Assembly: GCA_002633005.1 (NCBI GenBank)
Contig: NMRA01000761.1
Location: forward strand, 68,015-132,014
DNA: 64,000 nucleotides
Direction: 5' to 3'
Source: Phoronis australis
Taxonomy: Eukaryota > Phoronida > Phoronidae
This document shows positions 40,001-52,000 of the stretch, in pieces; within the stretch, counting starts at the first letter, position 1, and the number at the start of each line of letters is the position of its first letter. The notes below the pieces were generated by a model that saw only the letters and a program-made list of their open reading frames with translations, had not been told where the DNA came from and did no database searches. A program made the translations under genes and the position numbers.

Positions 40001-43000
40001 ACCCCAACTGTATTTAGAAACCTAATATTAATTCACTGGAATTGGTGGCCACTCCCATTTGACCCTTGTGTCCACCATGATTATTTGTTTTTTTTTATAA
40101 TAATTAGGTGGAGTCCTGGAGTAGTCTGATAGCAACTGACCTGTTGTTATTGAGGCATGGTTCATGAAACATGGACACAAGTATTTCTGGTACATCTCTT
40201 GTGAAAAGTGTAGGCAAGAGATCTTTTCTCAGTGAAAGGAAATTTCTTCATGTCTGTTACATTGTTATAATTTTTTGTTTGCTTTTTGTTTGTTTCTGTG
40301 TTCCCACGCTACTGGTCACATTTCGTATCCGATCAACGTGGAATTTATACTCAACACGTGCTTCGTTGAATGGCTCGAAGCCTATTGTTTTTACTTAAAA
40401 TCGGAAGCAAGATGGCAGCCGTTTTTCACTATTTTGTTTTGCGAACTCATAGCTCTGCGATCCTTTAGCCGATCTTTTTCAACTTCGTCATTTAAAATCT
40501 TCTCACGAGCAATCTGCGGTGCGTGATTGGTTTCTTGCTGTGAATTACCGTTGTCCAGCTGTTTGAGATTTGATGACTTTTATTGAGTGATTTCTCAATG
40601 CAAATTCAATAGTTTATCATTCGTAGGTTGCTGTAATAGGCGTTAGAGTCATGGTTGTTGATGTTCTTGGTTTTGTGGTTGACCTCAACTTTAAATTTTT
40701 AATCAATTTCACCAAGTGTCGCTCCTGAGAGCGCTTTCGTTTTTGTCATTTTTTGTATATTTCAAGTCAACTGAAATGTTGCCATACATCTTTTACAATT
40801 GTATCCTAGCTGCACAACATTCGAGCCCCTCTCTTACAATATACTATAACCCACAGCTGAATCGGGGTGCTGCAGTGGTCAACAAAAACAAGTGCACGAT
40901 AGAGCCCCTCAACTTTTTCCAAATGAACCCTCAAAGAGGGCTTTGTTTGGGCACAACATCACTTCGGAAATTTCAGAAGTCCGTGGGAATTTTGAGCAGT
41001 TATACAATGACAGATGTTAAACTTTTTCGATATTTGTTTCTTTTTGTTAAGAAATTAGTTACTATAAAATTTCATGTTTCCATCATGTACATTATGTCCT
41101 GGATAGTACTTTTACCATGCTGGACTTGAGATGCTGAAGGCTTAAAGCTAAACCCATAGGACTCTAAATGCTGCTTGTTTGTTTCCTAGGCTGTTACTAA
41201 AGTGTACCTGATCTCTGTTTAGATAACTGGTACTTGTTAGAGTTTAAAAAAGTTAAGAAAATAGGTTGAAGACAATATAGCTGGTTCAGTGACCAAACAC
41301 TAGATGGAGCGACTAGTTGCTATGTTCTTCAAAACGTGTCTGACTTGTTGCAGTAACAAATTTGGATTCAGCTGCGAGGAGTTTAGATCGTTGATGTCAA
41401 GTCTGAGAAACAGTGTGTAACAAGTTTTTTTGAACTCAGTGGATTTTATTTTAGTAATTTCTGTTGCAGTTTAGCTGTTCAACATTTTGTACCTACAGCC
41501 CAGTATACCGATTTAGTAAGATGCAATATATTTCTTGTTGTGGTCAACTGTCAAAGCCACAGTAAACTCACATTATGCTGAGTAAATTATGATTTTGACC
41601 AATATACTTATAATTTTGGCCTCAAACTGTTTCTTAGTCACAAGAGAAGGGATTTTTGGTCTTGCCAATAAATGACAGTTGGTAATGCCTCGAGATCATT
41701 CTCCGCAAACGATATGACACACGCCAACAAATCAACTTATAGACCCTCAGATCTCAAGCAATAGTAAGCTGTCAGTTCTCTCCAAGTACGAGACCACACG
41801 TATGTTGGCTAAGAAACCATTCGAGGCCAACTTCATCATGTGTGGGCTATATAAAAAACTGATGTGAAATATGTTTACAGTCAGTTTAATTAGGCCTTGA
41901 AGATTTGTTGAAACTTTTGAAATTACCAATTATGAGTTTAGGTAAATTGCGTCACACTTCAAAATCTGCCCCTAGCAAACTTCACGTGAGACTGGGCTTG
42001 AAAGTGGATGGATTCTACCCTTTGAGTAACGTTTCAACAAATTTCATGCAATGTTATTGGACAATTTTCTAAGCAAACCCTGAGTGATGTTGGCTTTTGA
42101 AGGCCTAGTATCTTCAATACAGTGAAAAATGGGCATTGGTACGTTAGGGATGAATAATGGCCGGTGCCAAAGGTGCTCAGCTGTTTGGTTTTATTACCTT
42201 TCTGTGTTTTATCTTTAATTTTTCACCTGGAACTAGCTTTCATTAATTGCATAATGACGCATTTCCAGTAGACTTCCTTAAAGAGATATTATTGGCGAGA
42301 AAAGTGATTTCTGAGATCAGCCCCAGCGTATAATCGAACCTGGTTCCTCGTTGTTGCAGTTAAAATTGTCAAAAAATACCTTGACTTAAGGACAGACAAT
42401 AGTGCATTTTTCTAAAATTTTGTACTAGCTCTAACCATGAGAAGCAAAGTAATACATTTTAACTGTCCCAAACTGGAGGTTGGTTCAGGTTTGGGCATGG
42501 TCATTTTGAAACCCAAGCCTTACTGTTTAATTATTAATAAGAGAATAAATGTACACATACATCAATTTTATTGAATTTCTTTTTCGGCAACTTTGACTTG
42601 TATCATGACAATAGATTAAAATTAAGTTTCGTGAAGTAATTTGTGCGTTTTTGACTTATAGCAGTCTCCTGAGGACTCCCCTGCCTTTCCTCACTAATCA
42701 CAGACATTGAGTGTCTTTCATTTTTAAAATTATGAAAACTTAAAAAATACCGAGTTAGTGCATCGGTCTTCAAAAACATACGCAGACCAGAACACTAAAT
42801 CACTTGAAAGTTAGCATTTTTTGTTGAAAGTATTTTGAGACTTTCGGCATGAATTTTTTTCTCTTTGTGATGCAATTCCGTACCTCAAGACGGCGTTGAT
42901 TCAGCTAATTATTTACAGCAAATGTCTTTTGACCTACCGGTCAGTTGCAATGAGTCGGTGACCGCTCATCTGACCAGACAAGCCAGAGTCTGCTCAGGAT

Positions 43001-46000
43001 TGCTTAGGTTGGCCCCCACTGCAGTCATTACTTGGGTAGGAAATCAGGATTGCACATGTGTTCACAGTTGATTAAATAAACTTGATCAACATGGTTTTAA
43101 TTACGGTACCACATTATGTCTGTATTTCATTGGGTTACTGTATTACATGACTTAAAATTACATGCATTTTTGTTTATCTCTTGGAAATGAATGTTTGAAT
43201 GACCATGCTGGGAAATTTGGCAATTTTGTAGTTTGTGTGGAGTGAAGAAAATGCATTGTTGTGAAAATGCTGACGTCTTGGTTATACTTGTGCATTTGTG
43301 TTGACAGAGAATTTCTGCTTGAAATCGCAAAAGAGTGCGTGATTGGTTGTATGTTATCGTGTTTTTTTTGGACGGAAAAATTTGAAAACTAAAAGTTGCT
43401 TTTAAAAAATAAAAACTGAATTGTGTAGATTCAGGGCTTTAGTCTACCAATTACAACAAAACGGTGCCTGTTGCCTAGCTGGATCCCATACGTCTGTAGT
43501 GACAATGCACAAAGATTTTTGGAGTGCAGTTAGCGATGCAGCTTTCTTACCTATCTTGAGAATCACAGTTAGTTAATACTTCTTTAGGACACTGAAATCC
43601 AAGCAAAAGTTCAGGTTTCTTAATTTCAAAGTTTGGGACGTGGGAGATATTTTAATGTATCGTGTCTCGCAAATCGTGGTATAGTGTGGGTTTTTTTACA
43701 ATAGGATTTCAAAATAAATCGGAAGTTCATAAAAAGTAGTGGTGATCATTTACAGGTCAGTAAAAACTCAGTTGTCTGAGTGTCCTAAAGTTTTGGGATT
43801 CCCAATATTGTGGATTTTTCAAATTTCGCAGAAGTTGCACCATGAGCGAAATGAATTATTTTTCCAGTATTTTAAACCGGAGTATGTTCACCAAAGTAGT
43901 CTGAGTCACTGGTCTTTTTCCAAGTGGTCTGAAAAAATTGTATGGGATTATTTTTTTACTCAGTTGCTGTACAGACTGATTAAAATTCATTGATTTTAGC
44001 TGCCCTATTCATGTTTGAGCCCAGAAACTGGAGTCACGCCCCTTTTGGTATTTGGTGATTTTGGCTTCCTGTTATTGCCGTCGGCAACATTATTGTTTAC
44101 CATCAACATTGACCATTTTTACCTGGGTACCTGTTGACTGCTGCTCACTGGACTTAGCTGGTGTAAATGTTTGAATACACTGATTGGAACCAAGCTGTGT
44201 GCATCTGACTACTTGGTTCCACTTGATGCATTGTGTTGTGCAGTGTGCACTCACCTGAACTAAGAAACATGAAAAAATCATGGCGTTGACATTTTTCCTA
44301 TTCCCTCATGGCGGAAAGGTGTTATGCCGTTCGGGTTACCAGGTGCATAAGGGGTTGGGTTTAAATTGTTGTTTCCGTGGTTGATCCCCTGAGCTTTGGT
44401 ACATGTCACGGTGTCACCGACCTGTCTTGCTAATTACGGCTTCAAGACTGTACAGTCATTTCTGTGACAGTATGTACGCTATTTTTCCTTGATAGCTTCG
44501 TGTTCCAGTTAATAGAGACAAAAGTGGCGATATGAAAGTCTTAGTGTTCAAATTATTAGAGATAAAACATCGGTAATGACAATGAATTTAGTGAGGACAA
44601 CGAGGTCCTCCAAGACCATGGTTTAGCAATGTGAATTACATCATCACAAGCAGCAAATTATCTTCCTCTGTGATGGATTGATTTACTTCAATATATTGAA
44701 CACTTTGTCATTTTATTTTTTCCTTTTTTCACAAACTTCAGGATCCGGCTTCAAGTCCCCCATATTCAGTCTGCCTGCACTGACTTTCCAACAGCAGTGT
44801 ACTAGATAAAGCATGTACCGTATTCGAAAAAAATCACTGACTTTTCCAACCCTCCCAGTTCAATTTAGGTGGAAGCTATCGAGTTTTGAAGAATACCCAC
44901 AACTCACAGGAAGGTGGACCAAATTGCCTGATCTTGAACTTATTGTAAATTTTCCCAGTTTTCTCGAAACGTAGTGACCAGGCTATCAAGGCTGTATGTA
45001 GCCCTGAGGACATTTTGCCTCGCTGAGTTTCTGTCACCTCTCAGATTCAGAATTCAAAAATTGCCATTATGTTACTGGTTGTTTGGGCGTCTCCTTGGAA
45101 GCAATAAAAATGCAAGTCAAAGATTGTTTTTTTGCTTATTGCATGTCTGCCGTTCCGTTTGCACACAGCCAACCCTATAACAACTTGCACTAGCGCAAGT
45201 TGCACCACTTTGAGTGGAGCACATAAGTGATAACTAACACAAGACGGATGTCGTCGCTATGTGCTTGACAATGAACAGCTGATGCAAATATGGTTTGCAT
45301 TAAAGAAGACCCGTCTGTATCTAACCACATCTGATAATTACTTCAGCCTAGCGACAACTCGTTCCAGAAGTAACTTGTTGTAAGGGTAAGCCTTGTGTGT
45401 GAACGGCATTTACGTCAAACTGGTGTTTGCAGGCATATTTTTCATATGCGGCTTTGGACAGATACGTGCGCATACGTTCCCACTTGTTGCTGAATCGCTG
45501 GAGTGCACATTACATTGGCAGATGACTCATTGACATACATACTTATGCATGTGCTCAATCCCAGAAAATAAACCAAGGTTTGAGAATTTCTTTGTCCCTC
45601 AAAACTAATCTGCTAAAAGACAAGTCGTGGTCGTCGTTTGGCAATCAAAAGGGTTGTCGTTTTCGTCTTTGCTGTTTTGCGATGAAAACACATTGGAGCA
45701 GGCTGTTACTTGACATTTCCAAGTCACAATTGTCTGCCGGTAACTAGCGTGCAAAATTGGATACTCATAACATCCATCGTACATGAAAATAAGTGTTTTT
45801 CCAATGCAGTGTCTGGTAAATAGATTAAGAATTCGTAGAAACATATCTGTTTTGTGTTTTTTTATCACTTATGATGAGGTCTGAAATTTAATTTCTTTGG
45901 CACATCGGGAAATTTGCCAACGGAATGGATCAAAGGTCGAATATGAATTATCCCATGTCCACGTTACGTGATTACTTGTCAGTGAGACAAGCTGTTCTGT

Positions 46001-49000
46001 GTTATTGCTAGGTATCTGTCAAGAAGTGTAAAACCTTATCTCGCATAAGTTGGAAATTCCAGATAGCATGTTGCGTTTTTATACGAACTGACCAAAATCT
46101 CAGGTCGCATTTCCAAACCTTAGGTTGCCTACCCGACTCGATTGATTACAACAACACGGACTTTTGCCTTGTTGGTAAGGACGGGCTGTCAGACCTTGTT
46201 TAGTCTTATACGAGGTACTTAAACTACACGGTCAACGGACTCATAAACACTGGGCACGGACGCATGAACACGACTCATGGACCTGCAAACACCGTCCACT
46301 GACTCACAAACACGGGAACGGACTCAAAAAACACGATCCACGCACCCAAATACACGGGACACGGACTCATATTCACGAGGAAACACGGTTAATGGACCGT
46401 CAAACACGGGTCACGGACTCATCGGCTTCCTGGGTCAGCTGACATCTCCATTTTGTCCGTGACCCGTGTTTGATGGTCTGTTTCCTCGTGAATATGAGTC
46501 CGTGTATTTGGGTGCGTGAATCGTGTTTTGTGAGTCTGTTCCCGTGTTCGTGAGTCAGTGGACGGTTTTGGAAGGTCCGTGAGTCGTGTTCATGCGTCCG
46601 TGCTCTGTGTTTATGAGTCCGTTGACCGTGTCGTTTAGGTTCCTTGTTATAGCAAGCCACTGGTACCAACAACAGAAATAGTTGGTGCTTCGTATATGAC
46701 TTATTTTTACTAACACAGATACATAATGCAAGGTATTTTCCCTTGGATACCTACCTCTTGCACAATATGTTGGAGAAATATTGTGTGCATAGACTATCCT
46801 AGTATACGGACAATTAGAGAAATTACCATACTTCAGTAGAAAACACTGGGTGAACATGGTGTTGGTGGCATTGCTGTTTAAGATATCGATTTGATTCGTG
46901 TAATTAGCACGCGCTTTATCATTGTTAAAATGCAATCTTGTAATAATTGTGGTTTTGATAAAATGTTGATAACGGTAGTTAGTGACGTTATATGTGAGGT
47001 AATATTCGTCATAATTGAGCAGTTGGCTCAGCTGGCGTTTCACAAGCAGACATTATTTTCAAAAAATGCTTGCCTTATTAATGTTTGGTTCTTTGTCAGT
47101 TTTTATAAGTCATAAAAATATTAATCAAGGCTGTGAGATGTAAGAAACTGGTAAATAATGGCATGACTCTAGTCTGATGGTTAGAATGCGCATTGTCTTG
47201 GTTTGTGATTACGGTGGCATGTTGTAGAATCAAAAATGCGATTATTTCCCTCAGCGTAATCCTGTTACATTTATGACACTCTGATGTTCAATTCATCTTC
47301 TTGAAGACCAATAACAGAAGAATTAGGATTCCATAGTGCGGAGCAGTGAAGCATGTCAAGCAATAAATTGGATTCAAACACCAAAAATAATGCTCATCAT
47401 AATCCATCACCAATTTTGAACAAAAGTAGTTGCCAAAATCAGTGGACATCATCCTGTTTCAAGGTGTTCCAACAGAGCTATGAATGTCCAGGTTTTCAAA
47501 ATATATTCCCATGGTAGCTGGGGTGAAAACTTTTAGCATGGCAAAGCGTTAATTTGATGAAAAAATGAGAACATAATTTTCACTTGTTCACCATAATGTC
47601 TCCTTAATTGAGATTCTCACTGCAACGCTGCTACTGAAACCTCAAGTAGTGTCACCGTAATAACTTGGTAATTCAATCTTTTTGTCAGAAATGAATAAAT
47701 TATTAAAACTGTTATTTTATAATGCCCCATAGACTGCCCACCACACGCTATGGACATGGCATTTCTGTAACTCTCTTAACAATTATGTATGATGTTTTTG
47801 TGTTTTTAGCCAAAGTGCTGATCACTACAGTTCATCACAGACTTCTGACACGGAATCTGAGCGGGGTAAGCATTTATTTTTCATTGTGGAAAATGAATAA
47901 ATGTTTTTAGTACTTGTCCGTTCCACCTTGTTTTCTTAAATTTGTTCATCATTAGAGATGAAAATAGTTTATCCATGAAGAAGGTAGCCCCTTGAGTAAG
48001 TTTTTTGTGGCATTATGTAGTTAGAAATATAATGATTAAAATACTATTGATAGTAATTAGAATGGTAGACAGTAGAATTAATTATTTCAAGGCGGAAAGA
48101 CATCCCCCCTTGACATAGGTAGTAAATGAATTCTCTGTGTTGCGTTTCACGTTGATTATACACTGCGGTATTGCTATATGAAAGGGCAATCCTTCCACTA
48201 ACATCAGTTGTTGACGTGATGATATTGATAGTTTCAATAATTCATGTTTAAGTAACTCAGGAGAAAGTTATCATTATCACCAATCACTGTTGAGATGGAG
48301 GATCGTCATGTTTTCAGTTAGTGTGAACTGTATCCCTGTTTTGTCGCAGGTAGATGTTTTGTGTGGTTGCCTTGTTGCTTATAGTTTATTTTGCGAGTTC
48401 TTCCAGTACAATGCAGATTCACTCTCTACAATGGCACTGTTGAGCTCCAATGTTGTGACGTTCTTTGCTCGTTTCTGCCGTGCAGGTCGCCTGCGACGGA
48501 AAAGCATGGAGAACCTGGAACTTATGAAGATGACTCCTGACAAGGTAGGCAGTCCATTAGGGGATTAGTTAGGCAACTCCTCCTGACAAGATAGGCAGAC
48601 CCTTCAGTGATAACATAAGCCACTCCTCCAGACAAGATAGGCAGTTCTTCCAGTGATAACATAGGCCACTCCTGACAAGAGAGGCAGTTCTTCTAGTGAT
48701 AACATTGGCCACTCCTCCTGACAACGGACGCAATTCTTCCAGACATAGGCCACTCCTCGTGACAACATAGGCAGTTCCTCCGGTCATAACATATGCCACT
48801 CCTCCTGACAAAGTTGACACTTCCTCCAGTGATAACATAGACCACTCCTCCTGATAAAGTAGGCAGTTCCTCCAGTGATGACATAGACCACTCCTCCTGA
48901 TAAAGTAGGCAGTTCCTCCAGTGATGACCTAGGCCACTCCTCCTGATAAAGTAGGCAGTTCCTCCAGTGATGACATAGGCCACTCCTGATAAAGTAGGCA

Positions 49001-52000
49001 GTTCCTCCAGTGATGACATAGACCACCCCTGATAAAGTAGGCAGTTCCTCCAGTGATAACATAGACCACTCCATATAAAGAAGGCAGTTCCTCCAGTGAT
49101 AACATAGACCACTCCTCCTGATAAAGTAGGCAGTTCCTCCAGTGATAACATAGACCACTCCTCCTGATAAAGTAGGCAGTTCCTCCAGTGATAACATAGA
49201 CCACTCCTCCTGATAAAGTAGGCAGTTCCTCCAGTGATAACATAGACCACTCCTCCTCACAAGGTAGTCCTCTCCTGAAAAACACGGGTCACTCTTGCCA
49301 CACCACCTGATAAAAGCAATCACTATTTGTGGTCAAGAAAGAACTCCTTTCCATAACATGTCACTCTTCCTGAATGCTGTTATCTCCTGATGATCAGCCA
49401 CTCCCGTTACCTTGCCATGCAAGCCAAAACTATCTGACATAAGGGTATCCGTCGTGATGCCTGTGTCCGTGTGTAATTGACTCAGAGGAGCTGCTCGTCA
49501 TCGTGGTAAGGTTGGGTACTCCTTTTGTCAGTTTGGTTTCATCTCCTTATACCATTGGTTGCCTAAGGTGATGAGTTAGGACACTCCTTTTGGTGTCATT
49601 AGCCACTCCTCCAGATATGATTGGCCACTCGCTATTGTCTTGTCACTCCACATGCAGATGGATGAGTTTTGTTTTGCAATCAAACTGTTGGCATATACTT
49701 TGATTTCCTAGTTGTGAATAGGCCCCTTCTGACAAAGTGAACTTGTTTGCCGAATTTGTGGACACTAGTCTCTTCATAGTACTGGATTTACATTTGCTTT
49801 GTTTCATTTCTATTCATTTTATTCCTGCTTTTTTAAATTTTGTTTTTTGTGTCAAATTGAAAAATCATGCATGTAATGTATCTCGATTTAAAGTCACTTT
49901 CCGTACTCAAATTAGCGGGCTCGAATAAGAGAATTCGACACCTTGTACCTAGGAAAGCACAATGGGTGAACCAATGAAAACAATGCCTACCAATAATTAT
50001 CTGAAAAAAATTAACCTGGAATTCCCTCTCTTGACTTTTGAATGCAAGTGGAATTCTTCGCCATGACGATCAATTACAAAAAGAATTGAATGCCAGAGAT
50101 GAAATGATCCGTCATAACAAGAAGCAGTGTTTTATGTCTATTTGCTTTTGGCTTAAACTGTGGGTTGCCTCAGCTCCACCTATGGGCAGTTTAGGACTCA
50201 CACTTTGCCCAGCAGTGGTTTCATCGCCTGATATGCATCACTGCACGTGTGCATCCTTGGCAACATGATTTCCCTCTTGAGAAAGGGTTATATTGTTATC
50301 ACTACCATGTGTTACTGTTGACTTAGGTCACTGGACATTTGACAGATATTTCATGTTTTGATTATGTTGATGTTGTCAATCCAAAACAAATAGGGGTACT
50401 GTAGGCTGTTTATTTTTGTTTGGGGATCATGGTCTCAGCTTTTCTCTGTTCAACTGTGGTACTTATAAAAAATTCATGGAACGTTCAGCTTGCATATATG
50501 ATGTATGGTGGGTTAAGATAAATCAGTCTCATGCCTGAACTGTAGTTTTTGGGTCAAGATAGCTGTCGTTGGCATGTCATGGTTCTCCATATATACTCCT
50601 TCTGGTTGTGAGAGTGTGTAACAGCAGGATTGATTGCTGATGGAAACAGATTGGGATGATTTTAAACACAGTAAAAGTCGTCCATGTGGTCCTATGGCAG
50701 ATAGCTTGTGTGAGGTAAGCAAGTTTATCTCCAACAGTACACCCAGTGTCCATGTATCACACAGTGTTCTCCACAAGAGGGTGTTGTGACATTGTAAACA
50801 ATAACAAGCTTAATTGAAAAATGACAAAAGGTCAATTTTGGCTATTATTTTTGTCGGAAAGTGGTGAGATTTTAAAGGTAAACCTGGAAGACGTGTCGCA
50901 GAGGCTAGACAAGTTTTATTTTATCTTTTTTTTCCGTGAAAGGTGTGTGGCACCGAAATAATTGGTTTGCCATGTTCAAGTCTTGTACCATTGCTGCCAT
51001 CGGATATTATTTTCAAATTTATGGGTTTTCACAACAATGTTAGAAGCCCTTGAGAAATGAAAAAAGAAATTGTTTTTTGTCCGAAATTTGTGATATTTTG
51101 TTGTACTGTGGTCATTGTATAAATTGAGTCTCATGTTGTTGCTTATTCAAATATTGACAGCTACGTGTCACTAAGCAACCGAATACAGGCGTGTGCAACG
51201 TAATGGCTAAAGTTTAGGTGATTGGTCCTCTACTTAAATTTAAATGCCTGAAGTGGTGTATATTGTTAGTGCGGGTTTGCGTTAGATGCTGCCCATGAAC
51301 GTTGTTAGATGCTTCCCATGAACGTTGTTAGTTTGACAATGAGTTGAACTGCTTCAATCTAATCCGCCTAGCTGGTTAACTCTGTTATGATCTGCTGAGT
51401 CTCCAAGCTCTTGTGGCAAGCTAGCACTCAAATGAAGTTGCTAATGGAATAAGGGTGTGCGGCAGATGCAAAAATCAACCGACTGTAACAGCGGACATCA
51501 AAGTGCTCTTGACAGATTTGCTGTGCTCTGACGATTGGCAAAATTTATTCCAGAATTATTTAGTAATGGGGAGGAATTTTGATCGCTACATATTTGCGCC
51601 ATTTGTGAACAGTGATCGTCAAAGATTAGTTGTACATATTGTGCAAAATCACAAAATTATAACTTAAAGGAAAGTGATAGACCGCCTTTAAAATGAGAAT
51701 TTGACAATGTTAATGATTTCTTGTGTGCAAAATATAGGGATACCCGCTTTGTTTTGTTTTTTGCCGTGAAAATTTTAGCATTCAGGGCTGTTGTGCTCTT
51801 TGGCATGATGCAGTTTCGAGCTCTCGTGGCATCTTTTTTTTTAACTGATTGCTTTTGTTAGAGTCTGGTTTACGTTTAGTCCTGGCTAGTTTCTAGGGAA
51901 TTGCGGTAACTTGATATTGACCCTCTAGTGTAGGAAATGCGTCAATGAATAATTAGGTGTCTTAGCCGAGGCCCCAATCAAAACACGCTGCCTCTGTTAT

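Larger units (their letters stand above)
36682..47809. other. GPSM intron 7
   Basis: An 11.1-kb intron. It holds two SINE-like segments (36790-37175), a short duplication around an N (37380-37491), a copy of the intron-4 repeat (40300-40440), and the 436-bp foldback element (46206-46651). No gene is recognised. Confidence 0.8.

Noticed and set aside
45182-45203. Short perfect inverted repeat CAACTTGC-ACTAGC-GCAAGTTG
   Set aside because: Eight-base arms are expected by chance in 64 kb; no flanking duplication or repetition.
48569-49323. Three long overlapping minus-strand open frames (up to 185 codons, GGTAYFIRRSGLCYHW-like repeats)
   Set aside because: They are the minisatellite read in three frames. 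Unit lengths of 43 and 46 are not multiples of 3, so the same peptide cycles through all frames; no start context or splice support.
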